From assembly GCA_034660735.1 (NCBI GenBank), contig JAYEJQ010000012.1, positions 1-26,155 on the forward strand: a stretch of 26,155 bases of DNA, in the 5' to 3' direction. How positions within the stretch are numbered: position 1 is the first letter of the stretch; every line of letters starts with the position of its first letter. Made by a program: the position numbers and the translations under genes. This document shows positions 1 to 6,302 of the stretch, piece by piece. The DNA comes from JAGLTA01 sp034660735. Its GTDB lineage: Bacteria > Patescibacteriota > Patescibacteriia > JAACEG01. The notes beneath the pieces are model-generated. The model was not told where the DNA came from. It did not search any database and saw only the letters and a program-made list of their open reading frames with translations.

Positions 1-21
1 GTATTTTATAACTAAAAATTT

Positions 22-690
22 ATGAAATTTAATATTCTCACAATTTTTCCGAATATTTTTGATTCTTTTTTTTCAGAATCCATTTTAAAACGCGCGATAG
101 ATAAAAAATTAATTGAAATAAATACTGTCAATATTAGGGATTTTACAAACGACAAACACAAGACGGTTGACGACACGCCTTGCGGCGGCGGAGCTGGAAT
201 GGTAATGAAAGTTGAGCCGATCTATAAGGCGTTGCGAAAAATAAAAAAAAATAAAAAAAACAGGGTTATACTATTAACTCCTGCTGGAAAACAATTCAAT
301 CAAAATATCGCGAAACAATATTCTAAATTAAGCCAACTAACTTTTATCTGCGGTCGCTATGAAGGGATTGACGCGCGAGTAGAAAATTTTATTGATGAAA
401 AAATTTCAATCGGTCATTATGTTTTAAATGGCGGAGAGGTTGCCGCGGCGGCGATTATTGAAACGGTCGCGCGCTTAATTCCAGGAGTTTTAGGCAATAT
501 AAAATCAATAAAAGAAGAGAGTTTTTCCGCTAATCAGCCATTTGTCCTTGAATACCAGCAATACACAAAACCTGAAATATTCAAAGCAGGCAATAAAAAA
601 TACCGCGTCCCTAAAATTTTATTATCTGGCGACCATAAAAAAATAAAAGAGTGGCGGATAAAAAAAGCCCGTTCTTTACAGACAGGCTAA
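22..690 (+). CDS. trmD: tRNA (guanine-N1-)-methyltransferase TrmD
   Basis: Methylates G37 next to the anticodon in tRNAs using S-adenosylmethionine, which prevents +1 frameshifting in the cytoplasm. The 222-residue product is near the usual length. Family signatures are present in order: CGGGAGMVM (54-62), CGRYEGIDAR (110-119), IGHYVLNGGE (130-139, the trefoil-knot AdoMet site, normally IGDYVL), ARLIPGVLGN (150-159) and the C-terminal LLSGDHKKIKEWR. R151 matches the catalytic Arg154 of the E. coli/Haemophilus enzymes. The residue 15 positions on, normally the catalytic Asp169, is Glu166 here (EESF instead of EDSF). The ATG follows an A/T-only leader with no Shine-Dalgarno. The gene converges with the HicA-like gene 7 bases away. 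It is the first gene in the window, so any upstream rpsP/rimM partner is not visible. Confidence 0.95.
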   Translation: MKFNILTIFPNIFDSFFSESILKRAIDKKLIEINTVNIRDFTNDKHKTVDDTPCGGGAGMVMKVEPIYKALRKIKKNKKNRVILLTPAGKQFNQNIAKQYSKLSQLTFICGRYEGIDARVENFIDEKISIGHYVLNGGEVAAAAIIETVARLIPGVLGNIKSIKEESFSANQPFVLEYQQYTKPEIFKAGNKKYRVPKILLSGDHKKIKEWRIKKARSLQTG

Positions 691-697
691 TCGTTCT

Positions 698-934
698 TTA
701 TAATTTATTTATAAATTTATCAATATCATAGTTAAGCATAATAATTATTTTACAATATTCTCTGATAACATTTTTATAAATTTTATGTTGAATAGTAACT
801 CTGATTTTAGTTTTCGGGTCTTCCATAACTTGATGACTTCCTTTGCCAAGCGGTAATTTTATAAAACCAAGTTTTTTAAAAGCCTTTATAATTTTTCGCT
901 GAATTGAATCTGATGGAAAATTAAATTGAGGCAT
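698..934 (-). CDS. HicA-like mRNA interferase toxin
   Basis: Small basic 78-residue protein of the HicA/YcfA type, a double-stranded-RNA-binding-like fold that cleaves mRNA when not bound by HicB. Visible signs are the N-terminal helix pattern KIIKAFKKLGFIKLPLGKGSHQV, which contains the G-S-H motif with the catalytic His, followed by a strand (KIRVTIQHK) and a C-terminal helix. The ATG overlaps the end of the upstream HicB-like gene by 14 bases, which implies translational coupling. The antitoxin-first order is the reverse of classical hicAB. The function comes from family resemblance only. Activity is not shown. Confidence 0.75.
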   Translation of the reverse strand: MPQFNFPSDSIQRKIIKAFKKLGFIKLPLGKGSHQVMEDPKTKIRVTIQHKIYKNVIREYCKIIIMLNYDIDKFINKL

Positions 935-1256
935 ATTGTAAATTTATTTTTTCAGAAAGGTTAGGAATATTGATTAAATTTTTATCGTAATAATAAGACG
1001 GAACTTGAAAAATACTAAAGATAGCGTCTTTAATATTTATATCAAGTTCGGCTAAAGTTTTTCCTGTTGCTATAATCCGTTTATTGTCTAAATTTGTTGA
1101 TTTAGCAATATAATAATTTCCTGATTCGTCCTGTATAAAACGGATGTCAATATTTATTCCGCCGTGGGCAAGCAGATGTTTTAAATCATCAAAAGCGATT
1201 TTTCCTGATTTTGATGGAAAATGAGATATTATTTTATAAAAAATGTTTTTAAGCAT
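921..1256 (-). CDS. HicB-like antitoxin with N-terminal extension
   Basis: 111-residue protein expected to neutralise the overlapping HicA-like toxin. The central part (about residues 37-95) has the HicB partial RNase H-like pattern: a strand, ESGNYYIAKSTNLD, then ATGKTLAELDINIKDAIFSIF. About 35 residues precede it (LKNIFYKIISHFPSKSGKIAFDDLKHLLAHGG) and look like an added helical segment. No obvious ribbon-helix-helix or helix-turn-helix DNA-binding domain follows the core, so autoregulation, if any, would work differently from classical HicB. The ATG lies in AT-rich DNA and no clear promoter is visible. Assignment rests on the pattern and on the adjacent toxin. Confidence 0.65.
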   Translation of the reverse strand: MLKNIFYKIISHFPSKSGKIAFDDLKHLLAHGGINIDIRFIQDESGNYYIAKSTNLDNKRIIATGKTLAELDINIKDAIFSIFQVPSYYYDKNLINIPNLSEKINLQYASI

Positions 1257-1312
1257 AATATTATTTATTTAATTTTTTTACATAAAACGCGCTGAATTAA
1301 TTTTTTATTGAC

Positions 1313-1597
1313 TTAGTATATTTTATCATAAAAATAGAGTGTATGAAAAAAATTTTTAAATTCTTTTAATTTTTTAGAAGGCAATCGTTTAATTTTATAT
1401 TTTTTACTACCAATTTGAAAAATTAAAGTTTTTTCAAAAAATGGCAAATCATAAATACTTTTTTTAATTTCAATAGATGATATATCAGATTTATTAAAAA
1501 ATATTTCACCCTTAAAAGCCTTTTTTTTAATATTAATTGTATCATCAATTATTTCAATTGATGATCCGCCCCTCCCTTTAATTTTTTCATTAATCAT
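1313..1597 (-). CDS. Small PH-like domain protein, function unknown
   Basis: 94-residue basic protein of unknown function. It begins INEKIKGRGGSSIEIIDDTINIKKKAF and alternates beta strands with turns (IFFNKSDISSIEIKKS, LIFQIGSKKYKIKR) before a final helix (SKKLKEFKNFFHTLYFY). This layout resembles bacterial PH-like domains of the DUF4429/SHOCT-associated kind, in which a short beta barrel is closed by one helix. There is no signal peptide or membrane segment. Codon use matches its neighbours. It lies downstream of typA on the same strand, separated by a hairpin-containing spacer. The domain call is by eye and tentative. Confidence 0.5.
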   Translation of the reverse strand: MINEKIKGRGGSSIEIIDDTINIKKKAFKGEIFFNKSDISSIEIKKSIYDLPFFEKTLIFQIGSKKYKIKRLPSKKLKEFKNFFHTLYFYDKIY

Positions 1598-1638
1598 AAA
1601 TTTTTATTTATAATAATTAAGTTAAAATATATTACTTT

Positions 1639-1686
1639 CTCGCGGAGTTTATCCTGTTGGATAACGGGGCTCGTTCAACTCCTCGC
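1639..1686. repeat. Inverted-repeat hairpin between typA and the PH-like gene
   Basis: A locally GC-rich island in AT-rich DNA. An inner stem TTATCC-TGTT-GGATAA is nested in an outer GGAGTT/AACTCC pair with CTCGCG/CCTCGC edges. There is no T-run on either side, so it does not look like an intrinsic terminator. It could be a processed hairpin or a copy of a dispersed intergenic repeat. Confidence 0.45.
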
Positions 1687-1727
1687 AAAGACAGTAGAAT
1701 TTTACATTTCGTAATTGAAATCTTTCT

Positions 1728-3515
1728 TTATTTTCTATCCCCTCTTTTTCTTTCAACTTCTGTTAAATATTTTTTTCTTAAACGAACATTTTTGGGCGTT
1801 ATCTCAAGATATTCATCTTCGCTCATTATGCTCATTCCGTATTCAAGTGTCAGCTCTGCTGGCGGAGTTAAACGAATAGCCTCATCCGCGCCAGAAGAAC
1901 GCATATTTGACAGCTGCTTGCCTTTTATCGGGTTAACAGCCAAATCATTGCCTTTTGCGACATTTCCGATAACCATCCCTTCATAAACATCTATATTTGG
2001 TTTTATATAAAGAACTCCTCTATTCTGCAAATTAAACAACGAAAATCCGAGCGCTTTTCCTGTTGACATAGATATCATTGATCCAACTTCGCTTTTTTCT
2101 ATATTGCCGACATAATCTCTAAATCCTATAACGCGAGCGCATAAAATTCCCTCGCCGCGAGTATCTACCACAAATTCATTTCTATACCCTAATAAACCGC
2201 GAGTTGGTATTTCAAAAATAATTTTTACATTACTATTTTCAGTTTTTATCTCTATTAAATTTCCGCGCCGTTTTGACAATTTTTCAATTATCACTCCAGA
2301 CATTTTTTCTGGCACGGTAATAATGACTTCCTCGAACGGCTCTTGTTTTTTTCCGTTCTCCTCTTTAATAATTACATGCGGCTGTGAAATCTGCATTTCA
2401 TAACCTTCTCTGCGCATATTTTCAAGTAAAATCGCGATATGCATTTCGCCCCTGCCAAATACTTTATAATAATCCGAGTGCGAAAAATCAATTTTCAGCC
2501 CGACATTTATTTCAAGCTCTTTTTCTAACCTCTCTTTTATTTTTCTGCTTGTCACAAACTTTCCTTCCCTGCCAGCAAAAGGAGAATTGTTTACAAAAAA
2601 ATTTAAAGATATTGTCGGTTCGTCTATTGTAATCGCTGGCAAAGAATCTTGCTCTTCCTTAGCGCAAATTGTTTCCCCGATATATATATTAGGCAAACCA
2701 GCAATCATAACAATATCTCCTGCCACAGCCTCTTCTACTTCTACTCTTTCCACTCCCTTAAAAGTAAATAATTTTGCTATCTTTCCTTTTCTTGCTTCGT
2801 CTTTTATATTTTTAATAATTATATTTTCATTATTTTTTATTTTTCCTTGATAAATTCTGCATATTGCCAAACGACCTAAAAAATCATCGTAGCCGAGATT
2901 AAAAGGCTGAATAAGCAGATTTTCGCCACTTTTATCTTCGCTTGAAGCAACTGGAACTTTTTCTAAAATCATATCTAAAAGCGGAGAAAGATCTTTGGAT
3001 TTATCTTCTAATTCGGCTTTTGCTATTCCATCGCGCGCGATTGCGTAAATTGTCGGAAAATCAAGTTGTTCATCGCTTGCTCCAAGATCAAGAAATAGTT
3101 CATACACCATCTCTTGAGTTTCATCTGGATTTGCCGCTGGCTTGTCAATTTTATTAATTACCACAATCGGTTTTAAACCTAATTCAAGCGCTTTTTTTAA
3201 TACGAATTTTGTTTGAGGCATAGGTCCTTCTTGCGCGTCAACAATAAGCAATACAGAATCTATTGAACGGAGGACACGCTCAACTTCTGAGCCAAAATCC
3301 GCATGCCCAGGAGTATCCACTATATTTATTTTGGTATCCTTATAATACACTGAGGTATTTTTTGAATAGATAGTAATTCCTTTTTCTTGCTCTAACGCGT
3401 TGCTATCCATGCTAATTTTTTCATTAGCCATTCCTGTCTGCCGCATTAAAGCGTCGGTTAAAGTTGTCTTGCCATGATCCACATGGGCAATAATTGCGAT
3501 ATTTCTGATTTTCAT
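1728..3515 (-). CDS. typA: Translational GTPase TypA/BipA
   Basis: Ribosome-associated GTPase of the EF-G-like family, linked to large-subunit assembly and to stress and low-temperature growth. The 595-residue length is typical. G1 is AHVDHGKTT (10-18), followed by the switch region with EQEKGITIYSKN, G3 DTPGHADFG, G4 NKIDKPAANP, then domains II, III/V and the TypA-specific C-terminal domain (PTRGLLGYRNEF, TRGEGI, GEGILCARVIGF, KGKQLSNMRSSGADEA). It is transcribed from a perfect promoter (TTGACA, 16-bp spacer, TATAAT; 3600-3627). The mRNA leader of about 75 nt contains a GC-rich near-palindrome (3563-3584) and a small CCGC/GCGG stem just before the ATG. Confidence 0.97.
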   Translation of the reverse strand: MKIRNIAIIAHVDHGKTTLTDALMRQTGMANEKISMDSNALEQEKGITIYSKNTSVYYKDTKINIVDTPGHADFGSEVERVLRSIDSVLLIVDAQEGPMPQTKFVLKKALELGLKPIVVINKIDKPAANPDETQEMVYELFLDLGASDEQLDFPTIYAIARDGIAKAELEDKSKDLSPLLDMILEKVPVASSEDKSGENLLIQPFNLGYDDFLGRLAICRIYQGKIKNNENIIIKNIKDEARKGKIAKLFTFKGVERVEVEEAVAGDIVMIAGLPNIYIGETICAKEEQDSLPAITIDEPTISLNFFVNNSPFAGREGKFVTSRKIKERLEKELEINVGLKIDFSHSDYYKVFGRGEMHIAILLENMRREGYEMQISQPHVIIKEENGKKQEPFEEVIITVPEKMSGVIIEKLSKRRGNLIEIKTENSNVKIIFEIPTRGLLGYRNEFVVDTRGEGILCARVIGFRDYVGNIEKSEVGSMISMSTGKALGFSLFNLQNRGVLYIKPNIDVYEGMVIGNVAKGNDLAVNPIKGKQLSNMRSSGADEAIRLTPPAELTLEYGMSIMSEDEYLEITPKNVRLRKKYLTEVERKRGDRK

Positions 3516-3562
3516 AAAAATTTAAACCGCAGTGAAAGCGGAGATAAAATGTAAATATTTAA

Positions 3563-3584
3563 TAGACTTGCGCGCGCAAATCTA
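3563..3584 (-). promoter_or_regulatory. Near-perfect palindrome in the typA leader
   Basis: Arms TAGACTTGCG and CGCAAATCTA meet in a CGCGCG-rich centre, with one mismatched pair. It lies about 10-30 nt downstream of the predicted typA start site, so it would be a stable hairpin in the mRNA or an operator in the DNA. The outer bases TAGACTTG equal the first eight bases of the MITE-like element ends found elsewhere in this window. That may be chance. Confidence 0.5.
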
Positions 3585-3599
3585 ATATAGTATGTAAAA

Positions 3600-3627
3600 A
3601 TTATATGATAATACATTAGACTGTCAA
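3600..3627 (-). promoter_or_regulatory. typA promoter
   Basis: On the minus strand, TTGACA (3622-3627) and TATAAT (3600-3605) are separated by exactly 16 bp. Both hexamers match the sigma70 consensus perfectly. Transcription should start near 3593 and run into typA (ATG at 3515). Confidence 0.85.
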
Positions 3628-3636
3628 GTGTTATTT

Positions 3637-3660
3637 TTAAGACGCGTTCGCGCGTTTTAA
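3637..3660. promoter_or_regulatory. Palindrome between two divergent promoters
   Basis: TTAAGACGCG and CGCGTTTTAA flank a TTCG centre (10 pairs including one G.T). It lies upstream of both divergent -35 boxes (3627 and 3681), so neither promoter transcribes it. That position suits a shared operator better than an RNA hairpin. No known regulator site is recognised. Confidence 0.4.
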
Positions 3661-3680
3661 ACTCAAAAATAAATATGCTC

Positions 3681-3708
3681 TTGACAAATTTTTTAACTAT
3701 GTTATAAT
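3681..3708 (+). promoter_or_regulatory. Promoter of the structured RNA
   Basis: TTGACA (3681-3686), 16-bp spacer, TATAAT (3703-3708). Both boxes match the consensus perfectly on the plus strand. Transcription should start near 3714-3717. No protein-coding gene follows on this strand before 8386, so the promoter is dedicated to the RNA described next. Confidence 0.85.
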
Positions 3709-3713
3709 ATAAT

Positions 3714-3857
3714 ATTGTTTAATAAAAAAAATGTAATCCTGCTTGCAAACCTGCAGACGCGACAAGTATAGAAATTTTTCAAAAGAACTATTTGGCTAAG
3801 GCTGCATAATATCTTTTGTAAATTTCTGGTCTGCAGATTTATTAGCAGGATTTTTTA
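3714..3857 (+). ncRNA. Structured RNA of unknown family, with its own promoter and terminator
   Basis: A ~144-nt transcript is predicted between a perfect promoter and a T-run. It folds as one long interrupted rod: AATCCTGCT (3735-3743) pairs with AGCAGGATT (3844-3852); a 7x7 internal loop follows; CTGCAGAC (3751-3758) pairs with GTCTGCAG (3829-3836). Next is an 11-nt bulge on the 5' side (3759-3769) against one base; AGAAATTT (3770-3777) pairs with AAATTTCT (3820-3827); and CAAAAGA (3780-3786) pairs with TCTTTTG (3812-3818), closing a 25-nt apical region. The outer stem followed by TTTTTT (3851-3856) acts as terminator. There is no ORF of note. A rod with a large asymmetric bulge recalls 6S RNA. 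It lacks the SRP RNA apical motif and is not a tRNA or tmRNA. The family is not recognised. Confidence 0.7.
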
Positions 3858-3881
3858 TTTGTATAAATTTTTATATTTGTT

Positions 3882-3917
3882 GGTTTTATAGTCCCTTTGC
3901 GGCCGTAAAACCTTTTT
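3882..3917 (+). terminator. Second plus-strand intrinsic terminator
   Basis: GGTTTTA (3882-3888) pairs with TAAAACC (3906-3912) around a 17-nt GC-containing loop, followed by TTTTT. Its orientation would stop read-through from the structured RNA before it runs antisense into the VanW-family gene that ends at 3924. On the minus strand no T-run follows. Confidence 0.55.
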
Positions 3918-3923
3918 CTAAAC

Positions 3924-5840
3924 TTATTCTATTTTACCATCGTCTTTTTCTCCGTCTTCTGTGTCTTTTTCTCCGTCTTCTGTCTCCTCTTCTATCTCTT
4001 TTCCTATTAAGCATACAGCGCGCCATGGGCGATAATGACTTTTCCAAATCTCTTCTTTTATTTCTCCGTCTGAATAAATAATTTTACGCGTAAATTCAGC
4101 ATCTGCTCCATTGTGCGAACTCTCGGTGCATTTTTTTTTGCCTGGATCTAAATCCTCAGTTTCAATAAATTTTGTCGGTCCTGGGCTTACAATATTAAAA
4201 ATTTTCGGCTCTGTTATTTCAACCTCTCTGCCGCCGGTATCGCCCCAAAATTCAAATATAAGTTCATCTTCTTGAATATCAGTTTGGACTAAAATATAAC
4301 TATCCGTATCATTGATAAATTTTACATCAGGTCTTGGAGAATAGATAGTCGCGTCTGTCCCTGCTGGTTCATAATAAGAAACCCTATAAGCATGCGGACG
4401 CCGTTCAATAATAGGCAATCCAGCGTCAAGAGCAACCCTAAATATAGTTGTAGCAATCTGGCAAAGTCCACCACCATACTCTGGCACAGTCTTATTGCCT
4501 TTAATAACCAACTCTTGCAAATAACCTGCATTAGCGTCAATTTTACCCAAACCGCCAACTAAAGAAAACTCTTCTTTCGGCTTTATTAGTATCCCATTTA
4601 TAGTTTTAGCTCCTACGGCGATATTATGGCGGCGATTTTTCGGACTTCCGCTAAAATTAGAACTTCCAGTTCCGATCAATTTTTTAACGCCTAAATCATT
4701 AATATCTCCGACGTTATTTTTAGCTATTGCTGTCTCTATCACTAAATCAGCGGTAGAAGTAGAATTATTTAAAATTGAATCTTCTATATTATTTATGCTC
4801 TTTTCTATATTTAACATTACCCCATCTATGCTTTTCTGAAACTCAACGACCCTGTTATTTTCTAATTTAAACTTAGCATCTTTTGCTTGAATGTCAACTT
4901 CCTTGGCTACTTCTTTTAAATAAGAGGCGATTTTATTATGATTAATTTTAATATTTATAAAATTATTATCTATTTTCGCTTCAACCCAATCGGCAAACAA
5001 CTTGGCTTGAATTTCAAATTCTTTTTTTTCTAAATCACACAATGAAGCTGACTCGCCTTTAATATCGCACCTATAAATTAATTTTAAAGGAAAAATTTTA
5101 AAAAGCGATTTAATCTTTGGAATTTCAGCTTCTATCTGCGCTCTTTTAATTTCTGGGTAATCTGTTCCCATATACATTTCAACCGAACTGATAGAAAACA
5201 ATTTTAAATTATTTTCCATCTGCTGTATAGCTAAATCATAATCAAAACTTTTGCCTAATCTTTCTGGAACAGACATAACTTTAATTTTTCCTCTCACTGT
5301 TTTAATGTCAAATTTAGCGTCTTCGCCTTGATTTTCCAATGATGAAAAATTGCTGATTAAAATATTTTTCAATTCTTCCCTATCTAATTCATAATCCGCC
5401 TCTATATGTTTTTTATTTAATAAAACTTTTAATTGCTCTGTCAAATTAAACAGCAACCCTTTATTGCGTCCAACAGCATACGCCTGATTAACCGCTTTTT
5501 CTAAATCAAAAATAAGAATTTCGTTTATTAATCCTAAATCACTTGGAGAAACTATAACTGGATTAATCACAACTTCTTTGTTTTTATATTTAAAAAATAA
5601 CCCTTGACGCAAAAATTGATCAGTCGTCTTTCTTAATTCATCTAAAGATTCCATTTTTGTCTTCCCCGATATATCAATATTGTTAATTGCGACTCCATTA
5701 TAAATTTTGTCTTGATAATAAAATTCATACGCCGCGACTATCCCTGACAGCAATACGGCAAAAACAAAAAAACCAACGGCAAAAGAGATAAGCCATCGGT
5801 TTTTTAATATATTTCTAATATTGTTAATATTTTTATTCAT
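3924..5840 (-). CDS. VanW-family, YoaR-like membrane-anchored cell-wall protein
   Basis: 638-residue envelope protein. Residues 1-17 are cytoplasmic, about 18-39 form one membrane helix, and the rest should be extracytoplasmic. The middle (roughly 60-370) shows the two-fold YoaR-like putative peptidoglycan-binding pattern. About 385-545 is the VanW domain, with GTGSSNFSGSPKNRRHNI, GGLGKIDANAGY, PEYGGGLCQIATTIFRVALDAG and YSPRPDVKFINDT. A short beta-rich segment and an acidic tail follow; the tail contains two exact copies of TEDGEKD. The biochemical activity of VanW proteins is not established, and the link to the wall is inferred from domain company. The start ATG lies inside the 8-base ATGAATAA overlap with the preceding gene, so the two are translationally coupled and share the promoter at 6272-6299. 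Confidence 0.88.
   Translation of the reverse strand: MNKNINNIRNILKNRWLISFAVGFFVFAVLLSGIVAAYEFYYQDKIYNGVAINNIDISGKTKMESLDELRKTTDQFLRQGLFFKYKNKEVVINPVIVSPSDLGLINEILIFDLEKAVNQAYAVGRNKGLLFNLTEQLKVLLNKKHIEADYELDREELKNILISNFSSLENQGEDAKFDIKTVRGKIKVMSVPERLGKSFDYDLAIQQMENNLKLFSISSVEMYMGTDYPEIKRAQIEAEIPKIKSLFKIFPLKLIYRCDIKGESASLCDLEKKEFEIQAKLFADWVEAKIDNNFINIKINHNKIASYLKEVAKEVDIQAKDAKFKLENNRVVEFQKSIDGVMLNIEKSINNIEDSILNNSTSTADLVIETAIAKNNVGDINDLGVKKLIGTGSSNFSGSPKNRRHNIAVGAKTINGILIKPKEEFSLVGGLGKIDANAGYLQELVIKGNKTVPEYGGGLCQIATTIFRVALDAGLPIIERRPHAYRVSYYEPAGTDATIYSPRPDVKFINDTDSYILVQTDIQEDELIFEFWGDTGGREVEITEPKIFNIVSPGPTKFIETEDLDPGKKKCTESSHNGADAEFTRKIIYSDGEIKEEIWKSHYRPWRAVCLIGKEIEEETEDGEKDTEDGEKDDGKIE
3942..3983. 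repeat. Two exact 21-bp tandem repeats in the VanW gene tail
   Basis: The unit GTCTTTTTCTCCGTCTTCTGT occurs twice head to tail on the plus strand and encodes TEDGEKD twice in the C-terminal tail. Such an in-frame tandem can expand or contract without breaking the gene. Confidence 0.9.
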
Positions 5841-6171
5841 CTTCGCTTGATGTTTTTAACAACTCATTAAGCATTTTTTTAGCAATAACATTATGATCTG
5901 TTAAAATGATTTTAATCTCTCCGCTTTCCTGATTTTTAAAATCATCTTGAAGGCAATCTTTCGGTATATCTTTTAATATGCCATATTCAGTTTTAATGTC
6001 AACTAATCCATTAGAATTTATTTCAAAATTCGCTTTAATAGCATGAGGCAATTCTTCTTTTTTTTCTTTTTTCTCTTCATCCTCTTCGTTTTTTAACAAA
6101 TCTTTCTCTTCGGGTTTTTTCTTAACAACAGATTGTTCGCTTAAATTCTCAATTTTAGGAAATTCTAACAT
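5833..6171 (-). CDS. Small charged protein, function unknown
   Basis: 112-residue protein that I do not recognise. The reading frame is open upstream to 6240 only through a TTG codon. The ATG at 6171 is preferred because it has the AT-only leader seen elsewhere here and a promoter about 95 nt upstream. Residues about 5-45 are highly charged and probably disordered (KKKPEEKDLLKNEEDEEKKEKKEELP). Residues about 48-105 look like a compact alpha/beta domain (IKANFEINSNGLVDIKTEYG, then SGEIKIILTDHNVIAKKMLNELLK). There is no signal peptide. The stop overlaps the start of the VanW-family gene (ATGAATAA), so it is co-translated with that gene and may serve the same envelope function, which is inference only. 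Confidence 0.7.
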   Translation of the reverse strand: MLEFPKIENLSEQSVVKKKPEEKDLLKNEEDEEKKEKKEELPHAIKANFEINSNGLVDIKTEYGILKDIPKDCLQDDFKNQESGEIKIILTDHNVIAKKMLNELLKTSSEDE

Positions 6172-6271
6172 AAAATTAAAAAGTCTTTTTATATTTAGAC
6201 TTACTATGTATATCTTAATTATATTTTTATTTTTACGCAAACGCGTAATCTAAACTTTTTTTGAATTTTAA

Positions 6272-6299
6272 ATTATACCATTATAAACCAAAATGTCAA
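6272..6299 (-). promoter_or_regulatory. Promoter for the small charged protein / VanW operon
   Basis: On the minus strand, TTGACA (6294-6299), 16-bp spacer, TATAAT (6272-6277), a perfect consensus. It sits immediately after the alaS stop codon (6303) and should start transcription near 6265, leaving a ~95-nt leader before the ATG at 6171. Confidence 0.85.
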
Positions 6300-6302
6300 T
6301 AC

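Noticed and set aside
1307..1329. Promoter TTGACT...TATCAT on the plus strand
   Set aside because: Spacing is about 12 bp, the sequence overlaps the end of a minus-strand gene, and no plus-strand gene follows.
1657..1986. A 109-codon plus-strand ORF at the end of typA
   Set aside because: Most of it is antisense to typA and the rest is the hairpin spacer; the translation is low in sense.
2384..3157. Plus-strand ORFs opposite typA (for example 2384-2632, 2587-2850, 2942-3157)
   Set aside because: They are antisense shadows of a well-conserved GTPase gene, and their translations show no recognisable domains.
3735..3857. tRNA, tmRNA or SRP RNA for the structured transcript
   Set aside because: No cloverleaf, no CCA or TTCRA arm, no tag peptide, and no SRP apical GGAAG-type motif. 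The fold is a single interrupted rod.
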